Origin: Meghimatium bilineatum
Lineage: Eukaryota; Mollusca; Gastropoda; Stylommatophora; Philomycidae
Length of the DNA stretch: 64,000 nt
Reading direction: 5' to 3'
Assembly: GCA_034231615.1 (NCBI GenBank)
Contig: CM067298.1
Coordinates: forward strand, 32,928,127 to 32,992,126
A program made the translations under genes and the position numbers. The notes under the pieces are model-generated. The model saw nothing but the letters and a program-made list of their open reading frames with translations. It was not told the origin of the DNA and ran no database searches. Numbering within the stretch: position 1 is the stretch's first letter; each line of letters opens with the position of its first letter. Positions 12,400-22,750 of the stretch are shown piece after piece.

Positions 12400-12620
12400 A
12401 GAGCAACAGTAATTCATATAAAACACACTGGCCACTAAATAGTAATTTACATTAAACAATATGAATACTAAATAGTAATTTACATTAAACAATATGAATA
12501 CTAAATAGTATTCATAAAAATGATCTGTCACATAGCTATTTATGTAAAAAAGACAAACCACTAATTAGTCATTGATATTTAAAACTGACCACTAGTAGTA
12601 ATTCACATAAACAAACCAGT
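12400..12620. repeat. Minisatellite block 3
   Basis: Imperfect tandem units such as ACTAAATAGTAATTTACATT, repeated at 12434-12505 and flanked by CATATAAAACACACTGGCC. It is part of the same satellite family as 8308-9300. Confidence 0.75.
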
Positions 12621-12919
12621 GGGATAAACAGTGGTCTCATATGATTTCTACAATTAGGCAATGACTAAGATCCTAAAAGGATATAATGCATCGCAGAAAC
12701 AGGTATATTTGAGTCTGCTGTGAATCACCTAGTCAGCGATTTAGAGATCAAACTCTAGATGTTTATACTTTAATGGAATAAAAATGTATTAAAAAAACTA
12801 ATGTCTCAGAATGCTACTTCTAGCTCTACACATACTAAACAATGTCTGACAAGTACCCTTGACAGTCAGAGTGTCAGATCTTACAGTCTACGATAGTGAG
12901 ATTAAAATTCATTTTCAAA
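12621..12919. other. No gene recognised
   Basis: Nothing recognisable. Confidence 0.5.
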
Positions 12920-12931
12920 TACAGCAAAGCA

Positions 12932-13191
12932 TGGGGGCAGCGTAGCGCAGTCGTTAGTGCACTTTAGTGGTTAGGTCATTCCCCAGTTGAGGCAGAAATG
13001 TTTTTCAGATAGCAACGGCTCCCGGGTCGACCCAGCCTTAAAATGGGTGCCGGATTAATCTGGGAAGTAAAGACTGCGAGGTAAAGGAGATGGCTACCGC
13101 CCTCATTTCCAGAGCCACTGAAATGTGAGATCACTAACATCTCACACCCCTATGGCATTAATAAATGCTATGGGTTACTTTACTTTACTTT
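12932..13191 (+). mobile_element. tRNA-derived SINE (SINE-A) copy 2, with target duplication
   Basis: A 260-bp copy flanked by a perfect 12-bp duplication TACAGCAAAGCA (12920-12931, 13192-13203). The head has box A-like TAGCGCAGTCG and a damaged box B (GGTCATTCC). It ends in the TTACTTTACTTTACTTT tail. This copy defines the family boundaries. Confidence 0.9.
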
Positions 13192-13221
13192 TACAGCAAA
13201 GCAAGGGCTATTTACTAAATA

Positions 13222-13388
13222 TGGTCAAATCCCATTATAACAACTTGGATATATTACATAACAATAACATAAATTCGATATTTACAGTATAAACAAAGAA
13301 TATGCCTAATAATTATAATTGGGGATTGTGAAAAGCATAAATAGGGAAATTTTTGTGGAAATGAATGTGGTATAGAGGGATTCTACTG
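13222..13388 (+). mobile_element. Pogo-like MITE copy 2
   Basis: A 167-bp element flanked by TA at 13220-13221 and 13389-13390. The ends are TCAAATCCCATTATAAC and GGGATTCTACTG, with the internal ATAATTGGGGATT block. Confidence 0.75.
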
Positions 13389-13799
13389 TATTAATCTGGA
13401 CAGTGACATTTCATAGTCCATGGTTGTGAGATCGAAATCCAATTCTCCAAAAAAGTGAAAGAAGTTCTATTTACTGAGTATAATGCCTACTGTGAAGATA
13501 GTGCAGCATTTAATGCAAGGGGCAGTACACTCCAGACAACAAAATAAAGAAGCCATGACTAAAGCAGTAATCATGGTTGAGAACGTGCTTTTTGTCTTCT
13601 GATAGCTCATCAAAAGAAGAACTATTATTGCAAGAATTCATGCTGCCAAATTCTACAAAGAATAAATGTTGAAACTTGCACTTGGACAAGATTTTGCTGT
13701 TGCTGGTGAACAAAACCCCATATGATAGGTTGAAGCAACCAAGTCTAATTCTACTATTGAATGTTTCCTTTATCTCTGTTTCACACTATGTATCTTACT
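13389..13799. other. No gene recognised
   Basis: No convincing coding signal or repeat. Confidence 0.45.
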
Positions 13800-14130
13800 T
13801 CCTCTCAGACATACCTTGTTGGTTACTGATCCAGCAGCTCATGTCTTTCAGCCCAATGCTATTGTGTAGTTGCATGTGTTTGTGAGCTGTTGTTTTGTTC
13901 TATACAGTGTGTGCTGGAATTTTATTTTGGAAAGTCTGTGGATTTTCTACTCACGCAGGTCCAGAACCATAAAATAACTGTCACACCACCCAGAAGGCAG
14001 GTCAGTATCTATAGACTGCTATCAGTTTCTGCAGCCAAGATGGAGCTCACTGTGCTCATTCCTTGCAACCCCTTGCCTACTGGTTATGCTAAACTTCTCT
14101 ATACCTCAAGGCATATAACCAAATGATATA
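13800..14130 (+). repeat. Repeat T copy
   Basis: Shares a long alignable stretch with 54945-55210, including CTGATCCAGC, AGTCTGTGGATTTT, CTGCAGCCAAGAT and ACTGGTTATGC. No recognisable protein. Confidence 0.65.
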
Positions 14131-14245
14131 GGCCTATGTGTATATACATTTCTGAGATTCACAAGCAAATGATAGAGGTATATATTCACATATATGTAGC
14201 TTTTTTCTTGTCTGAAACATGCAAACATACACATCTTAAGAATCA

Positions 14246-14352
14246 TCAAGAGGATATACAACATTTTCGTTTTCTGTCTTTTACTGTTGGAAGTTTTATG
14301 CCATAACTGTCTTGCTCCACTGCTCTGGGTATAGTTTTTAAGACAGCATCCA
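14246..14352 (-). CDS. Rab gene, coding exon 5
   Basis: The acceptor TATTTGACAG precedes 14352. The first two bases complete a Val codon, then the exon encodes [13 protein letters not shown], a basic stretch KDRKRK and CCISS before TGA at 14248-14246. The C-terminal cysteines are the likely prenylation site. Confidence 0.85.
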
Positions 14353-17300
14353 CTGTCAAATAAATAGAACAAAATATTATATAGGCCCTAAGCAAAAATG
14401 TAAAGATTATTTTGCGAAATGATTAAAGTGTTCATTTTATGCTTATCTTCAAAGTTAATAACCTTTGTAAAGTCAGTCATCTTATGCTCTGAAATGGGAA
14501 AAAAGTTAATAAAATGAGCCAACCTAGATACAGTAGAATCTCATTATAACAACTTGGTCTGGACCAACAAAATATGTATGTAATAACAGAAATTTATTTA
14601 TATACAGTTCAAACAATACAGAATAAATATAATTGAGGATTTTGAAAAGTTTAAAAAAAATGGAAATTTGTTCTAAAGGGTTGTGCTATAGAGAGATTCC
14701 ACTGTAACAGTTACTAGAGTTCATGCTCAAGGAAAGTTGAGGTATGGCATCATTACTACGGAGTATGTGCAGAAGGTGACACCAGTCTAGCCTCTTCTGC
14801 GTTCAGGAATATTTTGGTCTCAGCTAGATCTTCAGGCCAGGTGCCAGGATGAAGCTCCTGATCTTCTCCAGGTCAGAGTGACTGCCCTAAAAGTTTTTGC
14901 CTCAGTTCGGTCCATTGTGGCCATGTCTTGTCTCACAGTTCTTTGTATTCTGGAGAGTTTTGGAGCATGTGTTCAGAGGTTTGTATGCCTGCTATGCATG
15001 GACATTCATTTGTGTGGGCCACCCTGATCCTGTATAGGTGACTCAGTAGTCACCAGTCTAGCGATTTCTGATCAACCACTGGCTTTACAGATGAGCACTT
15101 GTGGATAAAACTGCATGCTATGATGTTAATTTGTAACCCAATTATCTTAATTTTCTTCAATGGAAGCATAGTGAAAAGTTAAGAATTGATGGTTTTGTGA
15201 AATAGATAATATCACATTATTTGTTGTCATCATCACTGGAAGTGATTTAACACACTGACATGTTTCCCATTGCTTACTTACATAGGTCATCATGTGAAAT
15301 AGCTAGAAAATTTTCATACATTTATCTGGGCAGCCGAACATTTCCAGGATTTTCCATAATCCATTTCTGTTGACAGTGTCAAATGCCTTTGCTAGATTTA
15401 TGAAGATCATACTATAGTTCCCAATGTTTCTCTTGGAGTTGTCAAGCTGCAAATATTATATCAATTGTTCCATGCATGCTCTAAAGACACACTGGCTCTC
15501 TGGGAGATTTTGTTCTGGATGGTTGTTTAAGCAGTTAAGAAAGACTCAGGTTAGTATCTTGTCTGAAATTTGCAGTTCTCTTGTAACTCACTATAATTTC
15601 AACAATATCTAAAAATAATGAAACAAATGTAGTGCCAACCAAATTGGGAAGTTTATTCAGATCAATCTGTAGGAAGTTAAGACAGGGTAATCACCTGATA
15701 CGTTATTTGTGTCAGCGAAAACATTTTCAGTTCTGTAGATGATATGTCAGGTGCACCAGTAAGAGGACACAAGTAACCAAATAATTTGTTATTTGCTTAC
15801 AACACTTTATTAATGAATACAGTGAAATATCTCTCTATAGAGCATCCATTTATAACATAATATTCCTATTTAACAACACTTGAAAATCCCCAATTATATT
15901 TACCTGGTATTGTTTGTACTTTATAAAGTGAATTTCTGTTATTATATACATATTTTTCCACCCGGAGCACGTTGTTATAATGAGATTTGACTAGCAACAT
16001 TTGAAATAATCATATCAAATCATGATTATGATCATGAAGTGTTTGAAACAGTTTATCCCTATATAACGCATTCTGTTATAACAAATTTCCATATATAACA
16101 CATAAAAATCCCCAATTATATTCTATTTTGTTTTTACTACTGTATATAGCAAAATTTTTGTTATTACATACATATTTTGTCAGTCCAGACCAAGTTATTA
16201 TAACGGGATTCCACTCTATTTACGTTGTCTAAGTACAATAAATTATATTAACTTCTCTATCCTCTTGAAATTACTTGGAAATTGAAGGCAAGACAACCTA
16301 CCAGCATCTGTAAACAATCTGTCCACATTGATCCTGTACTTTGCTGATGTTTCAATGAACAGCATATTGTGGAACTCTGCAAGTTGGCGTCCTTCCTAAA
16401 ACAGTAACATAAACTAATAAAGTGAGACTTCTTATTCATGTGAGATCAAATATCATGCTGGCAGTGGTTCATGTGAGATCAAATATCATGCTGGCAGTGG
16501 TTCATGTGAGATCAAATATCATGCTGGCAGTGGTTCATGTGAGATCAAATATCATGCTGGCAGTGGGAGAAAACAGTCTACTATCAGTGAGGTGACAAGA
16601 GTATAGTATCCCTTTGCAAATCAGAACATGACTTAGTACTAGGAATGTAGCAGCAAAAGATGTATAAACCCCTATAGTAGCAATTGTTTTGGGTAAAGCC
16701 CCCTCATTACTGAAAACATATCTACTCCCCTGACTAACAGTGAGAGAATACAATATACACTGTATTAGCAGTGAAGGGAAACATAGGACCTACTAGCAGT
16801 GAGGAGATTATATATATATATAAAACAACAGGAAACAATTGATTATACAAACTTCACAGTTTAGCTGTGATATCTGCACTTTTCTGCCTGACACATCTTA
16901 CTTCATCATGGCTTCTGGGTCACTTTGACCCTATATGGGATGAAACAGCCACCTTCACCCCAAAATCTCCTTAGGAGCTTCATACAACATGCATTGAAGG
17001 TAAATAGTGCTGATTTTCTTTGCTTCCTTTTTGTGCTCAGGCATCACAAGAGAGGTGCATTGTAAGTTTCATAGTCTCTCTGCAGTTCTCAGTAATACAA
17101 GTGTAGTTGTTTGATTGTATAATATTTAAAATTGACAATACTGAAAACAAGACTGTTGCTTCTACTCAACTTTTTGGGGGGTTTAGTTTCTTCTTCTTAT
17201 CTAAGATCAATAACAATGATGTTTAGGCTACATTCAGGATGAGGCATATTGTCTTGTCCAGGTCATAGCATCTATTCCATGGTATCTGTCCCAGATTTGC

Positions 17301-20300
17301 ACTCTCTAGCAAGATTTGTTCCACTTTTCCCTATCAATAAGTTTATAAAAGCATCACATGAGCCATTTCATGATGAGGAGTTAGGGGGACGTCACTCCTT
17401 CTAAGTTGTCATTGACACCATTATAATAAACGTGAATGTTGCATTATCACCTTTGTGCAATTAAATTTTCTGTGATTTTTCCTACTATCTTTAGTTAGTT
17501 AAGTCAAATGTACCACCTATGGAAAGGTATGCTCCTTTCTTCCCACTATCTTTAGTTAGTGAAGTCAAATGTCACTCCTTTCAATCGCAGACATTTATCA
17601 ATTTTCGCTATATGAGAGCTTTTAAACCTAAAGAAAAATTAGTGGAGTTTTCAGTTCTGGTAATCTAAGCACCACGACCTTTAGGATTAAGTGTTGCCGT
17701 TTCCACAATCTCCATATACTGATACTCTATTCTATCTTTAGCATTTAATCTTTTATATTTTATCTTATGTTGTGATTTTTAGTCAGGGTCGTCTCCCATA
17801 TTCTTTTATATTTGTTCTTTACCTACACGGTTGCATGTTGTTTTATTTATCACAATTTACTTCCTTTTCCATGTTTGTTTGTGGTGGTGACTCTTGTTAT
17901 CCTACTTGCTGTTCCCAATTTTGTAATATTTTTAATTGTGTCAAAAGTGGCAACTGATAGTTGATCATATCCTATTGGGAGATTCCATTGTTCCGTCCTC
18001 CTTTTCATATTTGTCCAAGAAACACACTCAGATGACAGTATATATATACCTTTTTTAAAAACAATTCCACTATTCTCTTTTGATGGATACATCTAAGTTT
18101 TGTTGGTTGCTTGCTCTAAATATGAGCAGCTGTTTCAAGTTCTGGTCTCTGGAACATTGTGTTTGAGTCTTGTATGCAAAGTTCTGATGTCTCAAAAGCT
18201 TCCCACGTATTTCCTACCACAATGTATTTGATATATTGTTTGTTGAGGATAACTATGTGTTATTCGTTTGTCAATATCAAGATATAATCTTGTCGTTCGA
18301 TTAAGCACTATTCCATTTCTTAACAGTCACAAAATACCTACATGATGTTTGACAGTTCTTATCTGAGTGTCACTTTTGTTTGCTACTAGTACTTTGACAA
18401 TCATATCTGGACCACTTGCTTTTACATAATCAATCCAGTAATCTCGCACAGAGAAAAATGTTTCCTGTAAAATAAAGGAGGAAATCAGGAAAACTACACA
18501 TATCACTACATAATCTTCTGTTTTACTGTACATATTGTGAATACAATTATCAGGTGTGTAGCGTGAATTTTTAGAGTGGAGATTCCAAGTGTCCTTTGTT
18601 TTTTAGTAGGCAGGTGGCTCCCCTACCCACCACCCCCCATTTTCCCCAAGAAGAAACACATATTAACTTGTTTTTAAAAAAAACATACCTTAAATAATTT
18701 TGTATTGCAGCTCCAGGGGCCTGTTCATCTTTTCTGCGAAAATGTTCAATACAGATAAGGAATTTCTGTTTCATTCTTAAGAACTGACATCATAAATTAT
18801 GTCTAAGTGTATGATTGGTCTTAAGCCAGCTCTGAAAGCACAATACAATTGATATTATAAGGTCAAAGGCTGTGTCTTAAGCAGCCAATAAACATTTTCG
18901 CTTTGAAGGGATACATACGCTAAAACTTTTTGGTGTCTAACTTTAAATCACTTAGTACAGGGTATATACTTTGTGTTGCCTGCCAAAGCCGACCAAAGAA
19001 ATGCATGGACATATTCGAAAACAAGTCATATGAAGGCTTGGTTTGATCCTGCCCGTAATCCTTTATAGTTGATAGTCATTGCGTGATGTGAGTAATTGAA
19101 TTAGTTACTTTAAGTAAATGTCTTAATTTGTTGGTTGAGGATAATGATGTGATTGTATGAATAGACTGATATTATCACATTAAAGCTTCATATGCAGAAT
19201 AGTGACATGACTGTGGGAATTGATATTAAATTATCACAGACAGGACCATAACGTTGTTCAGAGATTGATGTTAAATTCACACAGGCAGGACCATAATGCA
19301 GTTTAAAGATTGATGTTAAATTAACACGGCCATGATGTAATTCTTAGCTAGAATTTGAAACATCACGGACATAATGTGATTGATAGGCGTTGTTGAAGAT
19401 TCCCAGACATGATAATGACCTATTCATTGCTTAACGTTAAAGTAATACAGTACAAACATGATCATGTATTGGTTGATAGTGTAGCGTTAAAGATTACAAA
19501 CATGATCATGAAGTGGTTGATAGTTTTAACATTAAAGATTACAGACATGATCATAAAGTGGTTGCTGGTTGAGAAGAGGTGGCCTGAGAACATCGTAACA
19601 ACTGAAAAGATCGAGGGTAAGAGAGACAGATGAAGACAATATGAGAAAATGTTGGATGGCTTGAAAGCTTGGAATGATGCAGAATAATCAGAAACTATAT
19701 TTAAATGTATAACAAACAGAAGACTGTGGAGAGACATGATCGCCTACGCCGGAAGGCATGGTACCAATGAATGAATTGAAGTTTAACTTTAAAGATTATA
19801 GAAATAATACAGTACAAACATGATCATGAATTGGTTGATAGTGTAACATTAAAGATTAGAGAAATGATCATTAAGTGGTTTATAACATGACGTGATTTAG
19901 TGAACTGAATAAGAACTTATAGGTTAGACAAACATATGCGTTACATGCCTACCCTATTGCTCATATCATAGACAAGAACAGCGCACTCCGCACCTCTTAT
20001 GAAAAATGGTAACATAGACCGAAATCTCTCCATTCCTGCTGTGTCCCAGATTTGAAGTGTAACATTTTGTGAGACCAAAGTTTTAGCCATGAAATATCCT
20101 GAAATTATAGAAGCTAGTTATGAACGTATCAACATCGTCGTGGTATGACATGAACAGAGCTAGATCGAAACTTTAATAATGTGCTATCAGATATTGGACT
20201 TCATAACGAAGCAATATCAATATTTACCTCCAACGTTAGCTGAATAGATTTCTCGAAAACTATCGTTAACATAGACGTTAGCCAAAGATGTCTTGCCTAC

Positions 20301-20345
20301 ATACATGTCTCCGACTAAGACGAGTTTGATACTTCGTGTAGACAT
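14246..20345 (-). CDS. Divergent Rab-family small GTPase (5 coding exons)
   Basis: Exons on the minus strand are 20345-20228, 20098-19953, 18464-18342, 16395-16302 and 14352-14246. All have GT/AG introns and compatible phases, giving 195 residues, close to usual Rab length. Visible motifs are the P-loop GDMYVGKTS (~residues 12-20), WDTAGMERF in G3, NKSD in G4 and ETSAK in G5, with a CCISS C-terminus suited to double geranylgeranylation. Rabs are membrane-trafficking GTPases that cycle between cytosol and membrane. Two normally invariant residues differ: the switch I Thr of the A-T-I-G motif is Asn (ANVG), and the catalytic Gln of WDTAGQE is Met. The body most resembles the Rab5/22/21 group by eye, but the subfamily is not certain. 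The reading frame is undamaged, so this looks like a functional gene with altered nucleotide handling. An acceptor-like CTTGTTTCAG lies 5 bp before the ATG, implying a 5' UTR exon upstream. Confidence 0.9.
14531..14704 (+). mobile_element. Pogo-like MITE copy 3 (best preserved)
   Basis: A 174-bp element flanked by TA at 14529-14530 and 14705-14706. The ends are CAGTAGAATCTC and the complement of GAGATTCCACTG, which match at 11 of 12 positions. It lies in Rab intron 4. Confidence 0.85.
14757..15060 (-). mobile_element. LINE-C 3'-end fragment
   Basis: The minus strand reads [14 protein letters not shown], then ASEHMLQ-like and EYKEL, the CxC...H...C knuckle at the C-terminus of RNase H-bearing LINE ORFs. 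It ends in TGAACGCAGAAGAGG. Related copies lie at 23425-23725 and 41720-42210. Confidence 0.8.
15280..15590 (-). mobile_element. LINE RT-domain fragment
   Basis: The minus strand reads [27 protein letters not shown] and [13 protein letters not shown], which are RT motifs (GFR..RS, F.DL.KAFD.V.R..LW..L...G). Stops interrupt it. It lies in Rab intron 4. Confidence 0.8.
15591..15819. other. Intronic spacer
   Basis: No recognisable feature in Rab intron 4. Confidence 0.5.
15820..15993 (-). mobile_element. Pogo-like MITE copy 4
   Basis: Begins CAGTGAAATATCTC after TA (15818-15819). It contains the TCCCCAATTATATTTA core and ends near GAGATTTGACTAG. The right end is slightly degraded. Confidence 0.65.
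16049..16216 (-). mobile_element. Pogo-like MITE copy 5
   Basis: Begins CAGTTTATCCCTATATAAC and ends GGGATTCCACTC followed by TA. It has the same internal TCCCCAATTATATTCT block. It lies 86 bp below the end of Rab exon 4. Confidence 0.65.
16302..16395 (-). CDS. Rab gene, coding exon 4
   Basis: Acceptor TTACTGTTTTAG, then [19 protein letters not shown] (G5) and [12 protein letters not shown]. The donor is G|GTAGGT, leaving one base of the next codon. Confidence 0.9.
16441..16566. repeat. 33-bp tandem repeat, four units
   Basis: Four virtually identical units starting TGAGATCAAATATCATGCTG, 33 bp apart, located 46 bp upstream (in gene orientation) of Rab exon 4. The near identity implies recent expansion. 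Confidence 0.95.
16840..17050 (-). repeat. Repeat P copy
   Basis: Shares TTAGCTGTGATATCTGCAC, GGCTTCTG, ACTTTGACCCTAT and ACATGCAT blocks with 50560-50760, and in reverse with 47030-47200. Type unknown; non-coding. Confidence 0.6.
17051..18341. other. Intronic sequence, little recognised
   Basis: Rab intron 3. A block with CTATCTTTAGTTAGT and AAGTCAAATGT is duplicated at about 17486 and 17549. A weak open stretch at 17850-18092 on the minus strand has no recognisable domain. No exon is claimed here. Confidence 0.45.
18342..18464 (-). CDS. Rab gene, coding exon 3
   Basis: Acceptor TTATTTTACAG. The 41 codons encode [14 protein letters not shown], then [10 protein letters not shown] (G4) and TQIRTVKHH. 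The donor CAT|GTAGGT keeps phase 0. The nearby alternative AG|GTATTT would break the frame of exon 4. Confidence 0.88.
18465..19194. other. Intronic sequence, nothing recognised
   Basis: Rab intron 2. It includes a C-rich run near 18630 but no supported feature. Confidence 0.45.
19195..19890. repeat. Imperfect tandem repeats, ~45-50 bp
   Basis: Blocks such as GATTGATGTTAAATT...CACAGGCAGGACCATAA near 19240-19330, and TTAAAGATTACA.ACATGATCATGAAGTGG at 19485-19560 and 19805-19880, recur with variation. A LINE 3' end at 19570-19780 splits the array. Confidence 0.65.
19570..19780 (+). mobile_element. LINE 3'-end fragment
   Basis: Reads [18 protein letters not shown], then DGLKAWN and [16 protein letters not shown]. 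This matches the 3' part of the LINE on the opposite strand at 7320-7600 (NIVTTGKIKGNRDRGQ, MITYASRYGT). Confidence 0.75.
19953..20098 (-). CDS. Rab gene, coding exon 2
   Basis: The acceptor AATTTCAG precedes 20098. It encodes (G)[25 protein letters not shown] (G3), [15 protein letters not shown] and LVYDMSNR. The donor is AGG|GTAGGC. The Met after WDTAG replaces the catalytic Gln. Confidence 0.9.
20228..20345 (-). CDS. Rab gene, coding exon 1
   Basis: ATG at 20345. [20 protein letters not shown] includes the P-loop, followed by [13 protein letters not shown] at switch I. The donor is G|GTAAAT. The open frame extends upstream of this ATG but crosses a good acceptor (20351-20363), so the MSTRS start is preferred. 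Confidence 0.88.
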
Positions 20346-20350
20346 CCGTT

Positions 20351-20365
20351 CTGAAACAAGAAAGA
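20351..20365 (-). promoter_or_regulatory. Probable splice acceptor of a 5' UTR intron of the Rab gene
   Basis: A minus-strand pyrimidine tract CTTTCTTGTTTCAG sits 5 bases before the start codon. The upstream exon was not identified. Confidence 0.55.
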
Positions 20366-20529
20366 TATGCCCTATTAATGAAGAGGTAAATAAAGATGAA
20401 GACAATATGCAATATGCATCTTCCATCTGTTTAAAAAGCTGTTCGTTTTCCACTTTACTTGAGACTAAATGTTTTGTGTATTCTATTCATAACGCAAGCC
20501 TCTGCATTGTCTGAATGTTGTAGAGACAT

Positions 20530-20960
20530 TGGTCCATCCATGTCGTAGAAGGCGACTAAAGAAAGTTGGGGGATAGGCTCACAACATATGATAAAAAGCG
20601 ACACATGTTTGTCTGAATTTTGTCTTACTATTTGTTTTATAAAAAAAAGAATGTCTATGGATGATGAAGAAATGCTGGCCAGTAGACATTGTACCTTTGT
20701 TCTTCTGTGACAGACTCTGCGGTCTTGAGTAATACAAGGTGTGCAGATGGGTAGAAAAAAAGACAGACAAATGAGATGGTTGGTCCAGAAATGTAGGCCC
20801 TATGCTGCGCTCCTGGAAGGACGTGATGTTCCTGGGACTCTGAAATGCCCCCATTAGGGGACTAAATATGCACCTATAACCACCTCACCATTTCTAACAA
20901 ACCAGGCCTTTGAGACAACAAACCTTATACGAGTCCGGGTGTCGGTTACTCAAATGAGGA
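20530..20960 (+). repeat. Repeat Q copy
   Basis: A roughly 430-bp block aligned by eye with 47500-47930: GTCGTAGAAGGCGACTAAA, ATGGATGATGAAGAAATGC, GGTCCAGAAATG, GAAGGACGTGAT, GCCTTTGAGACA and CGAGTCCGGGTGT. No coding capacity is recognised. Confidence 0.7.
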
Positions 20961-21031
20961 GGATATCTGACCGTTATTCCCATGTGGTAACCAAATCCCG
21001 AAAGGGGAGCAAAGAATACGACAAATAGTCT

Positions 21032-21150
21032 TGGCTATTTTTTGGCATGCGATTTCATGTAAATAAATATTGACTAACGGGAATAATCAAGAAAAGGAAC
21101 TAATGAAGGCCTAATTAATTCAGATAACATGTCTTATACTGCCAATCGGT
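21032..21150 (+). repeat. Repeat U copy 1
   Basis: Closely matches 33772-33900: TTTTTGGCATGCGATTTCA, AATAATCAAGAAAAGGAAC and CTAATTAATTCAGATAACA. Confidence 0.8.
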
Positions 21151-21604
21151 CGCGCTGAGAAGCAATCTATAAATATAACAATAACACCCCACTAATGAAA
21201 TGTCACCATAAATATTTCATGCAGATAAGGAAATTATCCCACGAAAACGAAGAAGTGGCCCATTTTTAAGTAAACTCCCCCTTGCCAATAAAGTATCCAC
21301 GACCCTGCACATGTGTGTAATTTTTAGCTTTAAGTGTGGAGTCTATGCATACCTATGAATATAACTTTAGATATCATCTTGTTCATCATTCTTTATGTGA
21401 CGTTAGACTATGCGGTGTGTTATAGGCCCTGTTGTAAGGTTGTACCTAACTGCGTATAGGGCCTACATATTAGGCATGAAAAGTTTTTGGGTTGACTTTT
21501 CCTTCTTTATTCAGTTCCTGTTTTCATGGACGTTCTAGTCGACTGGCTACAGCTTCTACCATCGCATTCTTAATCACTGTCTTAGACATCGAATACTATC
21601 ATAG

Positions 21605-21668
21605 CGCCGAAGTCGGATACGTTGGTCTCTTGGCGTAGATAAAACGACGACACGGCGCTTCTCCGTTA
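21605..21668 (+). mobile_element. Element R, 5' fragment
   Basis: Begins GCCGAAGTCGGATACGTTGG and continues to AAAACGACGACACGGCGC, matching the first ~65 bp of R. No tail or target duplication is visible. Confidence 0.5.
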
Positions 21669-21845
21669 AAAGGACAGTGACGAATTGGCAGGGCAGAAGA
21701 AGTTATAAAGCGGGTGTGGGAAATAGGGGACATAGAGCATGGAGAAGATTGAGAGAGCATGAATATCGAGTTTGCAGCTTCCCTTTAAGTAGTCATTGCA
21801 CTTGACAGGAAACTGACAATAACATTGCATTGTAGGTAGATTCGG

Positions 21846-22205
21846 ACCTATTATCTAAACAAATTGCAAACAAGTTAAAAATGAGAATTATAAAATGCTA
21901 CATCTATTTCATATTAATGTATGGCTCAGAAACATGGACACTAAATAAACAATTAGAAGACAAAATTGATGCCTTTGAGATGTGTGTATATAGAAGAATA
22001 GGGAGAACATCGTGGAAAGAGAAGAAAACAAATAAAGAGGTGCTAAAGTACTTAATATGAAGAAAGAACTACTAAGAGAAATAAAGATCAGGCAAATAAA
22101 ATACTTTGGACACATTAAAAGATATGACACCTTATTGAAGACCTTACTTGAGGGTAAAGTCAAAGGTAAGCGAGCAAGAGGTAGGCAGAGATATCTAATC
22201 GTGTT
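21846..22205 (+). mobile_element. RTE-like LINE 3'-end, third copy
   Basis: Reads QIANKLKMRIIKCYIYF, MYGSETWTLNKQL, FEMCVYRRIGRTSW and KIRQIKYFGHIKRYDTLL, closely matching 2296-2600. It is truncated at both ends. Confidence 0.8.
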
Positions 22206-22214
22206 GCGTGATAT

Positions 22215-22385
22215 CATGGTTGCTGGTGCTCCTCTCGGTCTAGTATGTCCTACTTCAGCACCAGTGCTCGTCTGGGCAGGATTGTGGTCCTGCTCCATGT
22301 GAGGGATGTCAATCTTAGTTTCCAGCCTCTGTTGACTGGATTAAACCCCCATCTCCACTTCAAGGAATTGGCATCGATGGGCTTG
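22215..22385 (-). mobile_element. Fragment of the LINE-N 5' UTR
   Basis: Matches the 59515-59675 leader of the intact LINE in the same orientation: TTCAGCAC, GGGCAGGA, GGTCCTGCTC, TCTTAGTTTCCAGCC and GCATCGATGGG. Confidence 0.65.
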
Positions 22386-22439
22386 AGTTTCAGAACATGT
22401 TCTCTGTAATGCTCATGATCAAACTGATTTGGCAATAAC

Positions 22440-22750
22440 GTAAAATCAAAAGTAAAAGATCAAATTAATTAGAAAGCCAACACCAGATGACTACCACATT
22501 ATGCACAGCAACATGTATACGTAGCTCAAAATTGACGATACGGCTATGTGTACATGTGGACTGGCACCTCATATAGAAGAACATATTCTTTAGGCATGCC
22601 CGGAATATGAAATTATAAGGCAAATACACTTGCCCAGAGAAACAACAGTGGAAAACAAACTCTATGGACCTCTGTACGAGTTACAAAACACAGTCAAGTT
22701 TATTGAAGAGACAAAACTTAAGATTTATGCGAACGAAAGAAGTTCTCTAT
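22440..22750 (+). mobile_element. LINE-N 3'-end fragment
   Basis: Reads IRKPTPDDYHIM, AMCTCGLAPHIEEHIL, YEIIRQIH, ETTVENKLYGPLYELQNT and KFIEETKLKI. These match the last ~110 residues of the intact LINE-N ORF, with frameshifts. Confidence 0.85.

Larger units (their letters stand above)
20961..21845. other. Intergenic, repeats U and a piece of R only
   Basis: Probably contains the Rab promoter or 5' UTR exon, but I cannot place it. Repeat U and a short R fragment are listed separately. Confidence 0.4.

Noticed and set aside
13921..13926. Minus-strand AATAAA as the Rab polyadenylation signal.
   Set aside because: It lies within repeat T, 320 bp past the stop, with no supporting downstream element.
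18327..18341. Alternative donor GTAG|GTATTT for Rab exon 3.
   Set aside because: It would shift the frame and destroy the ETSAK-containing exon 4. CAT|GTAGGT keeps the frame.
20346..20453. Extending the Rab protein upstream to MENEQLFKQM.
   Set aside because: The extension crosses a strong acceptor (CTTGTTTCAG), and Rab proteins normally start a few residues before the first beta strand.
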